A stretch of DNA of 64,000 bases from Phyllostachys edulis (taxonomy: Eukaryota; Streptophyta; Magnoliopsida; Poales; Poaceae): contig CM070548.1 in assembly GCA_036346405.1 (NCBI GenBank), forward strand, positions 49,581,779-49,645,778, written 5' to 3'. The position numbers and the translations under genes were made by a program. Below are positions 31,640 through 43,644 of this stretch, piece by piece. Each line of letters starts with the position of its first letter. Within the stretch, counting starts at the first letter, position 1. The notes beneath the pieces were generated by a model, which searched no databases, was not told the DNA's origin, and worked only from the letters and a program-made list of their open reading frames with translations.

Positions 31640-31965
31640 CAAATAGTTATCTTTTGTTGTTTTTGCTGATTTTGCGGTCCGTTGAAAACAATGTTACGGC
31701 CTGTCTAAAATAATGTTGCATACTGTTCACGGCGATGTTGCATCTGTAGAAAAAATATTACATACTGTTCACGGCGATGTTGCAATTTTTTCCAATGCGT
31801 TTTTTTTTCAGATACTTTGTTTTTTGATTTGTGATGTTGCAACCATTGTCTAAAGATGTTGCAACCGTTGTCTAAAGATATTGCAAGTGTTGCATCTATA
31901 AAAAAAAGTTACATTTATAGAAAAAAAAATATTACATAGGTACCGTTAATTAATCAGCACTGCGG
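31640..31965. repeat. ATGTTGCA-rich transposon-like remnant
   Basis: Variants of GATGTTGCA or TATTGCAA occur at least eight times between 31705 and 31905, with poly-A stretches and 'TACTGTTCACGGCGATGTTGCA' duplicated (about 31713 and 31763). This style of sequence is common at the ends of grass DNA transposons. No terminal repeats or target duplication were identified. Confidence 0.45.
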
Positions 31966-32567
31966 CTACTATCGATATATGTATGCGCAAGCGCATGGGC
32001 GTGGTGTCAGGCCTCGTTTTTCTTATTTATATTCCGTGTCCTACGATGGCACTGAAGTCACGCTTAAATGAGGATTGGATTTGGCATGAGCTGTTTTGGC
32101 TGTACTGCGGCCCAATTAAAGGAAGCCCATCCTTATCCCTCTTTGCAACGCGGCCTAATAAACGCCCAGATCTCCTTCCAACAAAAACAGGAGGAGCAAA
32201 ATGAAATCGTCGTGGACAGCAGCGATCTCTAGAAGCTGAGTAGAACCCGGGCATCCAATCTTAGCCTCTAAATCGAACGTCCGGGTACTAGTAACACTCT
32301 TATCTTAACTCTCTCGTTAGAGATTAATTGTTCTTTGATAGTACTAGTTGATGGCAGCTCGCCGGCTCAAGCATGAGGGATTTGGATTGGCATTCCTATA
32401 GAATACCACCAATGGTCGCTTCGGCGATTAGCCTTAGGTGCAACGACGAATCCGGCATCTTCTCCAGATTGCCTGTGATTAATTTAGATTTCTGACAGAG
32501 TTTGTTCTTCATGGGGACACTGTCAGATAACACGTTTTCAGCGCGCACGTGCGGCGCACAAAACCAA

Positions 32568-32594
32568 AAGAAGAAGAAGAAGAAGAAGAAGAAG
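32568..32594. repeat. (AAG)n microsatellite
   Basis: Nine consecutive AAG units. Confidence 0.95.
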
Positions 32595-32649
32595 ATGCGG
32601 TATATGTGGTGTAATGTATGTACATGCCTTGATTCTTGGGTGATAAAAA

Positions 32650-33449
32650 ACTAAACTTGTGATATTGTGTCATTTAGTTCTCTGAACTTGTATTGTACTT
32701 TCTCAGCCCCATAAATTTGCGAGGTTGAGCCACTTACCTTTCTAAACTTGCGTTGAAGCAAAGTTCGTCGGATACGATGTCGGCGACTTCGTCCCCTCCG
32801 AGTCCAGTGGACTCGTCGCCGCCTCGTTCCGACTGTGTTCATCGTCCCCGTCACCTCACGCCGATAAAAAACGGATTCTTCGGGCCCGAGAACGCACTGT
32901 GCTCGCGTCTTTACCAGAGCTCCACCGTCACAGATTGTCGTCACCCTCGCCCTTGTCTCCTCTGAATCGGCTGTAAGAGAGACAAAGTACATTCTCAGTG
33001 CCAGAGCAGAAGCTACCCATCCTGCACGAAGTCCACTTGGCCGTTTGCTAACAGAAAAGGCTGAGCTAGTGAATCACCATGAGAGAGAAAGAAGTATTGT
33101 ACCCCTACTCTAACACTGAGAATGTACTTCTCTCTCTCACGGCCGACTTAGAGGAGACAAGGGCGAGGGCGGCGGCAAGCTATGACGGTAGTGCTTTGGT
33201 GAAGACACGAGCACGGTGCGTTCCCGGGCCCGAAGATTCTGTTTTTGTCAGCGTGAGGTGACAGGAAAGATGAACACAGCTGGAATGGGGTAGCGACAAG
33301 TCCACCGGACTCGAAGGGGATGAAGTTGTCGGTATCGCATCCGACGAACTTCGCTTCAACGTAAGTTCAGGGATCTAAGTAGCACAACCTCGCAAGTTCA
33401 GGGGGCTGAGAAAGTAAAATGCAAGTCCAAGGAGCTAAGTGACATAACT
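32650..33449. mobile_element. Long inverted-repeat (foldback-type) element, right tip displaced
   Basis: About 32668-32920 and 33190-33449 are inverted copies (~260-bp arms). Left landmarks are GTGTCATTTAGTTCTCTGAAC, 'CTTTCTCAGCCCC', 'GTTGAAGCAAAGTTCGTCGG' and 'CGGGCCCGAGAACGCAC'. Their complements appear in reverse order on the right (GTGCGTTCCCGGGCCCG near 33212, 'CCGACGAACTTCGCTTCAAC' near 33341, 'GGGGCTGAGAAAG' near 33400, CTAAGTGACATAACT near 33435). The unpaired loop is about 270 bp. The right arm is cut at 33449 by the Gypsy element, and its continuation resumes at 44519 (CTCAAGTTCAG). Family undetermined; no transposase. Confidence 0.8.
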
Positions 33450-34348
33450 TGATGAGGGGATTTAGCCCGATCTTCAGATGAGAACGATAACTATGATTGA
33501 TATGACATTGACGATGAGGCTACTTGACCAAAATGACCAAGTTCGTCCTGCAATCGCTACACCACACCCTTGTCGTTACCAACCGTGCCCAACACGGTTG
33601 ATCTTTCCTGCAAGCAATCGAGAATCAAGCAAGAAAGAAATAAGTGCAATCTGAATTGCGGATGAAAGATGACGTTTTATTGAACAATGGAGAGGCCTGA
33701 AGTCGTCGTAGTTGGTCTAGGCGAAACAAGTATACAACTGATGTTTTCTGAATGAAAAACAATCTAAATAAGCCTAAGGACTAAAAGTAGCGGCCACAAA
33801 GTTTATGAGGAGGTGGTGGCCAGGGCGCGTCGGCCTAGGGTTTGTGCACCACCAGAGGAGTGGACACAACCTGGGCTCGGATCCGAACACTATTACAAGG
33901 CCCAAGTTGGCCCAACAGGTGATACAGCACCTCTCTTTGACGATTGTGATGTGTAGACAGTGAATCTGAAGGTGAGGCTGGATCCATTGGAAAGGTCTCG
34001 TCATAAACTTTCCATCAAGTACTCGATCAGCTCCAACGGACTCCATATGTGAAAGTTATGATCGTTTGAAGTCGGTGTTGTCATGCTGACTCCGAATTGG
34101 TCTGGAATTGAAATAGGGTTGGCCTGGACTTGCTGTGATAGTAGTGCTACTCCCCCCCACCTTGGTTCGTGAGTAGAATAAAATCACAAGATTTAGGTAG
34201 CAATCCATCCTCAATATGAAAATTATGAATTCCTAGAAACGAGCTTACCTGATAATTCAACTATCGTGCACGTGCTCTAGTAATTGGTCCTTGTACAACT
34301 TCAGATTGAGGAGTAGTGGTTGCATCCATAGGAGAGATGTCCTCATCA
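33450..34348 (-). repeat. 3' LTR of the CRM-like Gypsy element
   Basis: 899 bp, aligned along its length with 43645-44518. Shared text includes 'TTGATATGAC', 'GACCAAGTTCGTCCTGCAATCGC', 'CGTGCCCAACACGGTTGATC' and 'CACGTGCTCT'. Many point differences and a ~30-bp indel near 33915 indicate an old insertion. Its last 88 bases on the plus strand (34261-34348) encode the pol C-terminus. Confidence 0.88.
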
Positions 34349-35266
34349 TCCTCCTCTTCTTGAATTTGAGTCATCCTCGACTCAAGCTCATATTCATTTC
34401 CCAAAAACGACTTCAAATCTGCAATGTTAAATCTGGGACTAACCCCAAAATCTATAGAGAAATTAATCTTATATGGATTATCATTAATCTTCTCAAGAAC
34501 TTTAAAAGGACCATCAGCTCTAGGCATCAACTTTGATTTTCTTAAGTTAGGGAATCTTTCTTTTCTCAAATGTAATCAAACAAGATCACTAGGTTCAAAG
34601 GTTAATTCTTGTTTACCCTGATTTCCAACAACTGTATATTTATCATTCATGCGCGTTATGTTTTCTTTTGTAGTTTCATGTAATTTAATAACAAATTCAG
34701 CACGTTTCTTAGCATCTATATATTTACCTTTTCTGAAGATGGTAGAGGTAACAAATCAATTGGAGCGCGAGGGTTGAAGCCATATACTACCTGAAAAGGG
34801 CTCATCTTTGTGGTTGAATATAATGCAGCAGGCGATTGTAAGCAAACTCCACATGAGGTAAACATTCTTCCCACATCTTCAAGTTTTTCTTCAAAACAGC
34901 CCTCAACATAGTTGACAATGTGCGGTTGACGACTTCAGTTTGTCCTTTAGTTTGGGGATGACATGTGGTAGAGAATAGCAACTTCGTCCCCAACTTGTTC
35001 CATGAGGTCCTCCAAAAGTGGCTCAAAAACTTGCATCACGATCTGAAACAATTGTGGTTGGCTCACCATATAGTCGAACGAACTCCCTGAAAAATAAAAC
35101 AGCAACATGTGTAGCATCATCGCTCTTATGATAAGAAATAAAATATACCATCTTAGAAAATCTATCCACTGCAACAAAAATACTATCCCTCCATCTCTTT
35201 GTCCTAGGCAATCCTAAAATAAAGTCCATAGAAATATCCTCCCAAGGCACACTAGGAATAGGAAGA
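34261..35266 (-). pseudogene. Integrase C-terminal half of the CRM-like element
   Basis: Minus-strand frames give PIPSVPWEDISMDFILGLP (integrase core, first Asp, near 35250), IVSDRD (second Asp region, near 35035), CHPQTKGQTEVVNRTL with the catalytic Glu (near 34960), 'ECLPHVEFAYNR' and, after a stop-laden gap, RKERFPNLRKSKLMPRADGPFKVL (near 34550) through to GPITRARAR at 34261. No chromodomain is seen in the tail; a CR-type motif replaces it in CRM elements. Frame changes near 34800 and 35023 break it. Upstream integrase sequence continues at 38534 beyond the solo LTR. Confidence 0.85.
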
Positions 35267-35464
35267 TGTAACGTCCCAAGTTTTTCCGAGTTTCTGAGTT
35301 TTCGAAAATAAAAATAACCATTTGGTTTTATTGATTTGCTCAAGCTTAACTTGGAGATTTCGGAAAATTTGCAGCACTTTAACATGAACTAATCCAACTT
35401 CAACTAATTCGAGTTTGGTTCATTTTGAGTTGCTGGTGTTCTTTGGTGTTAGGATCTCCTTTCC

Positions 35465-36045
35465 TTGTTCACTCTAGACTTCCCTCTCGTTTGGACCTCC
35501 CCTCAGTCTAGACCTCATTTTGGTCTAGACCTCCCTTTGGTTTAGACCTCCCTCTCGTTTGGACCTCCCCCTCAGTATAGACCTCCCTTTGTTTTAGACC
35601 TTCCTCTCGTTTGTACCTCCCCCTCAGTCTAAACCTCCCTTTGGTTTAGACCTCCCTCTCGTTTGGACCTCCCCCTCAGTCTAGACCTCCCTTTGGTTTA
35701 GTCCTCCCTTTCGTTTGGACCTCCCTCTTAGTCTAGACCTCCCTTTTGTTTAGACCTCCCTCTCGTTTGGACCTCTCTCTCAGGCTAGACCTCCCCTTGG
35801 GCCATGACCTCCCCTTTGGCCGCGACTTCCCATTAGGTCGCGACCTCCCCTTTGACCGCGACCTCCCCTTGGGCTGCGACCACCCCTTGAGTCAAAGACC
35901 ACCCTCTTGGTCTTTTTGCAAAGACCACCCCTAGTGTCATGACCACCCCTTGGGTCACGACCTCCCCTTGGGGGTCATGACCTCCCCTTGGGTCACGACC
36001 ACCCCTTTGACCGCGACCTCCCCTTTGGTTGGACCACTCTCCCGA
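35465..36045. repeat. GACCTCC minisatellite in the solo LTR
   Basis: More than 25 tandem 15-19-bp units such as GACCTCCCTCTCGTTTG, GACCTCCCTTTGGTTTA and GACCTCCCCTTGGGTC. They alternate in a higher-order pattern up to ~35800, then shift to GACCTCCCCTTTGGCCGC-type units. Copies 1 and 2 of the LTR do not show a comparable array. Confidence 0.9.
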
Positions 36046-36280
36046 GCTTTGATCGGTCCCACCTATCGGTCCTGCTCACCTTCTTCTTTCTCTCGTCGCG
36101 TCGCTGCTAACGCAAAGGTCCTTGAGCATTAAATGTTGTTGTGTCACATTAAATGCTGCTGCTTTTTACAGTACCCGTTTCCCTCTCTTGTCTCCTCCCT
36201 GACCTGCTCCCATCTCCTCCTCCACCTACCCTTGAACACGTGCGTCTCTGAGTCTCCGTGACTCTTATCGTTTCCCCTGG

Positions 36281-36291
36281 CTATAAAAGCC
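36281..36291 (+). promoter_or_regulatory. TATA box of the solo LTR
   Basis: CTATAAAAGCC, followed ~30 bp on by a C/A-rich start-like region (CATCTTTCATCACC). This fits the U3/R boundary of the LTR. Confidence 0.65.
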
Positions 36292-36460
36292 TGAGCAGTC
36301 ATCTTTCATCACCTTTTCCTCACCCAACACTCTCTTGCTCTCTTGCTCTCGCGTGGCTTTCTCGTGCTTGAGGCTTCGCTAAGGAGTCGCTGGAGCCTGC
36401 ACCGTCTTCAACCACATCGCCGCCGACGAGTTCACCGGAGCACCCGCACTGTTCACCGTC

Positions 36461-36463
<3 letters not shown>

Positions 36464-36502
<39 letters not shown>
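36464..36502. repeat. (CT)n microsatellite
   Basis: About 19 uninterrupted CT units in the solo LTR, downstream of its TATA box, where the 5' untranslated part would lie. Confidence 0.95.
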
Positions 36503-36504
<2 letters not shown>

Positions 36505-36619
36505 GGTGAGTTTCTCCGCGCCTTGTTCCCCTTTTGCTTGCACGACCACGTTGCGTGGTTGTATCTCTTTCACAACCACGTCGTGTAGTGGTGTCCCTTT
36601 TACGACTACGTTGCGTAGT

Positions 36620-36755
36620 CGTATCCTCCTTTGGACCTCCTCCTCAGGATCTCCTTTGGACCTCCTCCTTTGGACCTCCTCCTCAGGACCTCTCTCCTCA
36701 GGATCTCCTTTGGACCATCTCCTCAGGACCTCCTCGTTGGACCTCCTTCCCAGTG
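36620..36755. repeat. GGACCTCCTCCTCAGGA short tandem array
   Basis: Units such as GGACCTCCTCCTCAGGATCTCCTTT recur about six times with variation, downstream of and distinct from the main minisatellite. Confidence 0.8.
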
Positions 36756-38533
36756 TCCGTTTCTATTTCTGTGCCTTTCTTTTGGTTCTAGTTTGGTAGC
36801 TTTGGTTTTTATTTGGTTTTGTTGTATTTATTTGGATCTTTTCGCACGTGTAGATTCCGGCTTTCAGAGGAGTTCTTGGACCCGTCGACCTTTACTGAAG
36901 CATCTCCACTCTTCATCGAAGGCAAGTCGTAGACCTTTGATCATGTTGTTCCCAGTTTGCAAAGTAATGTTGATTTATACCAACATACATGGCTATTTAT
37001 ATAAAAATGGTTTTGGAATTAACTAATCACCTACTCGATAGTATGACTCCTTGAATACGTGTGATGACATGTTGACATGTACCTTTGGACCACTATAGAT
37101 TGGGTAATCCTAGTTGGACCTCTTTGTGATAACCAACTTGGGTGTGTATGTTGCTTAGACCTGCTTAGTTATGCGATGTCTCTCGATCACTTATCTCATT
37201 GATGATAAACTTGACTAAGTGAATATGGAATTGTGGCACGTGTTGTCTTGGCATGTGTTGCCTTGGCATACATTGCCTTGGCATGTGTTGCTGTTAATAA
37301 AATTTGTTGTGCCATGGCTAAAGTGGTCATTGGCCGGGTAGAACCCAAAATATTTTCGCTCGGGCGAGTGATCGTGCAGTAAAAGGGGTGCAGGAAGCAC
37401 ATTGGGATAAGGAGGTCTCGCCTGAGCAACCACTAAGGACTTAACCTTGTAAGCCATTGATCCAGGCCATACTGTGTAACCACAAGACCATTATGGGGTG
37501 GTCCTAGCCAACTAATTGGCAATACTTTGATTCGGTTCCGTTTTGGTGGAAGTGTGTAAGACATGGGATGGACACGCACACTTGGCGCAAGAGGGGGCCA
37601 GGAAGGCGAAACCTTAGCGAGCGGAACCGAGTCAAAACAAAACCTTGTAAAGGCTTTGTCACGAGCTCTAGCTTGCTTACCTAAGGTAGTGAGCAGGGGC
37701 ATCGATGGGTGCCAAACAAACTAGAGAGGTCGTGTCTTGTGGGTAAAGCTGTACAACCTCTACAGAGTGTAAATCTATTCGAATAGTCGTGTCCCCGGTT
37801 ATGGACCTGCATGGTGATTTCACGTAAGGGGTAGACTTTCTCAAAACTTTTTGAGTGGCCTGGCTCATGACCAGGGTGGTCATGAGTGGTGTGGCTCATG
37901 ACTAGGGTGGTCGTGAGTGGACCAAGGTGGTCACGAGAGGTCTGGGAAGTGACCAAGGTGGTCACGAGCTGTTTTCAAAGAACTTGTTTACTTATGTACT
38001 ACTCTTTCCAACTTGTGCTTTACAATCTACGTATTATATTTCATGTCAATTTGGCTTTCTACAAAGTAACCATAAAGCTATTCCTTGTTGAGCCTTGTAT
38101 GAATAATATTTGCATACAATTCCCTACGGCTTGCTGAGTACATTCAAAGTACTCATGGCTTGTGCCCTCTGGTTGATCAGCAGCTGAAGAAGACCTCCTA
38201 GGGTGCTCCGAGCTCTTTGAAGAGGAGGTCTTTGAAGACCTCTCGTGCTAGGACTTTCTCCACTCGATTGCTTGTGGGCATGTCGAATGGCATCCACGTG
38301 TTAATTTTGCTGTCTGCTGTGAGCTCTTTTGTTGTAGCCCTGTGCGGCAGACCTCTGTAAAAATCTTGGCCATAAGGTCTTTTGCTGTTATTATTGTTAA
38401 TTTGTCTACTTCTTCTTTAGTTTGTTGTGTGCCTGTGATTACATCATTGTTGAACTGTGCGGACTAGCGACTAATCGTGAGACTGGTCCAGAATGCACAG
38501 TGAGTCTCGGGGGTTGCTACCCGGGGCGCGACA

Positions 38534-39545
38534 GAAGAGACATATATAAACCATGTAGATTCAATCGAGACATAGTTTTTTGGCATGTAGTGTAGTGAAC
38601 AACGTAGCGCTCGACGTCACGTCTCATCCTTGGTCAATAGAAATGTTCAGCAAGGATGCCCTCCGTCTTATTGATGCCAAAATATCCCATGAGTCCTCCA
38701 TGCGCCTCCTACAGCAACAAAAGACGAACGAAATTAGCTGGAATGCATAGCTTGTTAGCTCTAAACAAGAAACCATCATTAAAAAAAATTGTTCCAGCTT
38801 TTACCATCTTTACAATTGGACAAGGCATCTTTTATTGTCTCTAAGCCCAAAATTCTACAATCAAGTTGAGACAACAAAATATACTGTCTAGATAAAGCAT
38901 CAGCAATCACGTTGTCCTTCCCTTTCTTATGTTTTATGACATAAGGAAAAGATTCAATGAATTCAACCCAACGAGCATGTCTACGGTTCAGTTTAGTTTG
39001 ACCTCTAATATGTTTCAAAGATTCATGATCAGAATAAATAACAAATTCTTTGAGCCATAAATAATGTTGCCAAGTTTCAAGCACTCGAACAAGAGCATAT
39101 AATTCTTTATCATAAGTTGAATTTCTCACTAAAGTAAGCAACAGGTTTACCTTCTTGAAGTAACACACCATCCATTCCAATTCCACTAGCATCACACTCA
39201 AGTTCAAAAGTCTTACCGAAATTAGGAAGTTGGAGCAATGGTGAATTTGTGTGCTTTTCTTTGAGTAGGTTGAAAGCTTCCTCTTGCGCTTGTCCCCATT
39301 TGAAAGGAACACCTTTCTTCATCAATTCATTAAGTGATGCGGCGATGTTGCTGAAATCCTTCACAAAGCGGCGATAGAATCCAGCAAGTCCATGAAAGCT
39401 CCACACTTGTGTGACCGTTTGTGGTGTCGGCCAACTCTTTATAGCTTCAATCTTGGCTTCATCTACCTCAATTCCCTGTGAAGTAACAGCATGGCAAAGA
39501 AAAAAAAAACTCGATCGGTGCAAAAGGTGCACTTTTCGAGGTTAC
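38534..39545 (-). pseudogene. RNase H and integrase N-terminal part of the CRM-like element
   Basis: On the minus strand: LLQLPNFGKTFELECDASGIGM and YFSEKFNL (RNase H, near 39120-39240), TYDKELYALVRVLETWQHYL (near 39060-39110), SDHESLKHIRGQTKLNRRHARW (near 38960-39020) and KGKDNVIADALSR (near 38880-38920). Then a degraded zinc-binding (HHCC) region runs to 38534, where the solo LTR cuts in. Frames change at least twice. Confidence 0.85.
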
Positions 39546-40370
39546 AAAACAAATGCGCATCTCTCAAAGCCATTTAAAAAGCATGTAAGTGTTCACGATG
39601 TTCATCAAGTGACTTGCTGTAAATTAATATATCATCAAAGTAAACCACTACAAATTTACCAATGAAAACACGTAAACTTCGTTCATTAATCTTATGAAAG
39701 TGCTAGTGGCATTAGTTAAACCAAAAGGCATCACTACCCACTCATATAACCCGAACTTAGTTCTAAATGCAGTTTTCCTTTCATCTCCAAGTTTCATTCT
39801 AATTTGGTGGTATCTACTACGCAAGTCAACTTTAGAGAAAATAGTAGAGCCACTCAATTCATTAAGCATATCATCTAACCTAGGAATAGTATGACAATAT
39901 CTAATAGTGATATTAATAATCACTCTACAATCAACACACATACGCCAAGATCCGTCTTTCTTAGAAACTAAAATCACAGGAACAACATAAGGACTAAGGC
40001 TTTCATGTACGTACCATTTGTCAAGCAAGTCTTGCACTTGATGCTAAATTTTCTTAGTCTCCTCCGGATTAGTCCTATATGGTGCATGGTTTGGCAAAGA
40101 AGCTCCCGGGATCAAGTCAATTTAATGCTCAATTCCTCTAACAGGTGGCAGTCCCGGGGTTATTTTAGATAGAAACACATCAGCAAACTCCTGCAAAATG
40201 TTAGTGACAGCAGGAGGCAACGATGCAAGCAAATCCTCAAGTGAAAACAAAGCATCTTTGCAAAGTAAGGCATAGCAAACAAAATTATCCACTTCCAAGT
40301 CATTGAAATCATATTTGGTAGCTAATAGAACAACACCTTTCAATTTAATTTCATTCTTTCTAGCATTTGA
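39546..40370 (-). pseudogene. Reverse transcriptase of the CRM-like element
   Basis: Minus-strand SKKDGSWRMCVDCRVIN-like text (near 39950), DDMLNELSGSTIFSKVDLRS (near 39850), YHQIRMKLGDERKTAFRTKFG and VMPFGLTNATSTF (near 39720). Then, in a shifted frame, comes VVYFDDILIYSKSLDEH (near 39600-39650), an intact YFDD active site. Upstream, LPPVRGIEH-like text (40122-40145) is the start of the RT module. Frameshifts separate the parts. Confidence 0.88.
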
Positions 40371-40457
40371 TTCTTTAGCTTCTTTCTTTTTAGGTGGAAA
40401 GCATTCTTTAGCTACTATCTAATTCTCACTTTTAGCATTCTCCTTCTCATGTTAATA

Positions 40458-40859
40458 TCATTCAATTTCATCTTTAATAATGGCTTCAGGAGACATTGGA
40501 AGTAAAACAATTTTCTTGCCCTTATGCATGAGAGCATATTGATTAGTTCTACCATGATGAGTGGAATCCTTATCAAACTGCCATGGTCTACCTAAAAGTA
40601 AGGAGCATGCTTGCATAGGCACAACATCACAATCAACATAATCATTATATGAACCAAGCAAAAATTGTACTCTCACAGTTTTGATTACCTTCAACTTACC
40701 ACATGAGTTGAACCATTGGATGTAGTAAGGCAGTGGGTGAGGACTTGTGGTCAAGCCAAGCTTCTCGACAATCTCCAAGCTAGCCAAGTTGTTGCAACTT
40801 CCTCTATCAATGATGACACGACACGAACGATCCTTGATGACGAACTTGGTTTGAAACAA
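40458..40859 (-). pseudogene. Aspartic protease region of the CRM-like element
   Basis: A 133-aa minus-strand frame with VIIDRGSCNNLAS, where retroviral-type proteases have D-(S/G)-G; here Arg replaces the residue after Asp. Downstream are CDVVPMQACSLLLGRPWQFD and HHGRTNQYALMHKGKKI, blocks typical of plant Gypsy proteases. Confidence 0.85.
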
Positions 40860-40874
40860 ATTGTGACGTTGGTC

Positions 40875-42110
40875 CTATTCGGCACTCTCCATGCGTGCAC
40901 TAAGTACACGCTTCACTATAAGGCTCATGTACTTGTCTGAAACTTTAGCACCCAAGTGTTCTTCTTGTTCATCACTAGTGTCAAACCCATCACCTGCATG
41001 GTCATTTGCAACAAGTGTATATTCTTCATCAATTTCACTAGCAAAAGTATACTCACCATCTTCTCTCACAATGAGAGCTTGCTGACTTGGGCACTCTCTC
41101 ATGAAGTGCTCGAACCCTTTGCACTTGTGACATTGGACGTCCCTTGTACGTCTAGTAGAAGCAACTAAAGATGCACTCTTTGTTGGAGCAGATTTGGTGG
41201 GAGCTTGAACGGTTGTCGCCTTGCTTGCTTCAGGTGCACGTGAGGGTGTGGAACTAGAAGTAGAGCGCCCTTGGCTTGGTGTGGATGGAAGAGGCACCTT
41301 TGTTGTTCCGACACTTTCTTTGGAGGAAGAAGAGCTTCCAAAATTGCTCCTTGTTCTCATTTGTCGCCCATGTACTTCCCTTTCAGCTCTGCAAGCAAGA
41401 TGAAACAAACGGGTGACAGAATTGTATTTATAGTCAAGTATGTCTTGAATTTCCCGGTTAAGCCCTCCCAGAATTCTAGCCATTTTAGCTTCTTCGGTTT
41501 CTTCCAAACCACAATGCAATAAACCAATTTGTAATTCTTGATAGTATTCCTCTACTAACCTATTGCCTTGTTTTAAGCGTTACAATTTATTTAACATGTC
41601 ACATGAAAAATATGAAGGCACAAATCTAGCTCTCATGACTTTTTTCAAAGCATCCCGAGTTCTAGGTACATGTGGTAGTCTACATTGTTCCCTCCACCAA
41701 ATTGATGCAAAATCAGTGAATTCACTAGTAGCAGCCCTAACTCTTTTATTATCAGGAAAATCATAGCATGCAAAATTTTGATCTAATTGTAATTCCCAAT
41801 CAAGATAAGCTTCAGGGTCGTATCTACCAGCAAATCGAGGAATTGTAAACTTGACTTTAGTTAATGCATCAACATCACGTACCTCTCTTTGTAACCTACC
41901 CATACCTCATCGATTTTGCTGGAGTCGACGACAGTCGTGGTCATTAGAGCCTTCAACTTCAGTGTTGGTGTCGCAGTTGTTCTCTTTGACATCGTCATCC
42001 TCATCCACCGAAGAGTGAGGGGGAAACGGATCACGTCGAGCAGCTGGGAGTGGACATTGCTCAAGGTTCTCAACTTGTTGTTGATGGTGGTGAGGGTGTC
42101 ATTGAGCTAA
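40875..42110 (-). pseudogene. Gag of the CRM-like element
   Basis: Minus-strand frame 41903-41580 has FTIPRFAGRYDPEAYLDWE and WWREQCRLP, the retrotransposon-gag core. Frame 41519-40875 continues it (ARILGGLNREIQDIL) through a Ser/Thr/Pro-rich linker to the zinc knuckle CHKCKGFEHFMRECP (C-x2-C-x4-H-x4-C, near 41125). An acidic tail follows. A short frameshifted gap lies between the two. The N-terminal part (41904-42110) is poorly preserved. Confidence 0.85.
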
Positions 42111-43644
42111 TCCAACATGTTGTAGATCTCCTCCGTTTTCTTGTTGACCTCATGGTTGAAGTGTTGCACAAGCATCCTTGTGCGAGGAGTGAGAGGTCCG
42201 ACACTCTCAAGTTTAGAAGATTGATCATCATCCTTGCCACCATGTTTCAAATTTTGTGAATCTACCAGTGTTAGTAGAACACAAGAAACTCGCAAGAAAG
42301 TTTGTTAGCTCCCTATCAACTACTAGGTGTTGCCAGGTTACAGAAGTCTCACACTCTCAAGCTCTTATCAAATGCTTACAAGATTCTTACCAAGCAAAGC
42401 AGGTGGTACAACCGGTGGCTGGTTCGTGATAACTTGACTAGAGTGATAATATAGCGATTACCAATACAACAAGACCTGTTCAGTTAGTAGTAGGTGGAGC
42501 TTCGACAGGCAATATTTATGTAGCAAAGGATAATGCAAATTCAAATTCTGAAAAATACTAGCTAAGTATTAGTCCAAAGTACTCGCCTATGTTGCTAGCC
42601 CAAACTAATACTCGACCCTATCTCAAGCAAGCAAACACTAGACGACACAAGGGCTGTATAGAGAGAGCTCAAAATCTGAAAATGAAAAATGCTGAAAAAA
42701 ATCTGATTTTTTTCAACTTGTGCTGCTCTTTTTCTTTTTTTTTATACACTTGCTTTTTTTTTCTTTTTTTTAACTTGTGTGGTTCTTTTATTTTTGCACT
42801 TGCCACTTTTTTTAATTCAGTGCAGCACAAATAAAAAAGCACACTAAAATATGCACGGCGAACGAGAGGCGAAAATGGGTGCTGAAACTTTAGAGGCCGT
42901 TTTGAGGCCCTAAACAACCTTTTTTGGGGTTTTCACTTTTCTGGAGCCTTGCAAAGTGAATTCAAGTTTGGCTTATGGATTTTTTACTATAAATTTTTGT
43001 TAGCTTTCCAACGAGCCAAAGAACGTCGTAATCCGAGTTCGTACGCAAAAGTTATGGCTGTTTTTGTGAACGCTGCACAAAACGGTATTTTCGGTCCACG
43101 AACTCAACTAACCACGAGTGGGTGGGAGGGCGTTGGTAGGTTAGGGTTGATGGGGAGACACATAGGGTGCTGCGGCTGCTATTAAAAAAGGAAAAACTAA
43201 AACCCGCGAGGAGGTCGAACAGGGAAAATCCGAAAGGTAAAAGAAACCTAGCTAGACTCGGACTCCCAATCCAAGTGGAGAGAAAGCTGGACTTGGACCC
43301 TAATCAGACTCAACCAAAACTCCCAAACCCTCTCCTCCATAGTAGGCGCCCACACATATGTCGTGGGTCAAAGATCAGAGCAACGCCGGTGTCCACAAAA
43401 TCGCTTGGATTTTTTTTTATGCAACTCGACACTAGAATCAAGACCAATCTAGAACCAGCAACTCGACACGACTAAGGATCCGAATTCAACACGATTAACT
43501 AAAGATGAAGATGCAATGGCTCAAAATAAGGTTTGGCAAAATGATGCAGATGCAAATTTTTTTTTTGGCTTTTTCTGGACTATAGGAATAAAAAGCAATC
43601 TAAAAACTAAATTATCACCGGTCAATCTGTGCTCTGATACCAAC
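42111..43644 (-). other. Leader region of the CRM-like element
   Basis: No gene supported. The primer site (complement of TGGTATCAGAGC) is at 43631-43642. About 42695-42835 is T-rich with imperfectly repeated 'AACTTGTG.TGCTCTTTT' text. Unusual for a CRM-type leader is its 1.5-kb length, which may hide a further decayed insertion. Confidence 0.5.

Larger units (their letters stand above)
35267..38533 (+). mobile_element. ~3.3-kb solo LTR (copy 3), target duplication GAAGA
   Basis: Starts TGTAACGTCCCAAG and ends GGGGCGCGACA. GAAGA occurs at 35262-35266 and 38534-38538. It sits inside the integrase gene of the CRM-like element, whose frame resumes on the other side. TATA box CTATAAAAGCC (36281-36291) lies in plus orientation, so the LTR is transcribed rightward, opposite to copies 1 and 2. 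Its U3-like part contains a GACCTCC minisatellite and a CT microsatellite. Landmarks shared with copies 1 and 2: 'GCTTGCTGAGTACATTC' (about 38129) and 'GGGCATGTCGAATGG' (about 38276). No coding domain is present. Confidence 0.92.
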
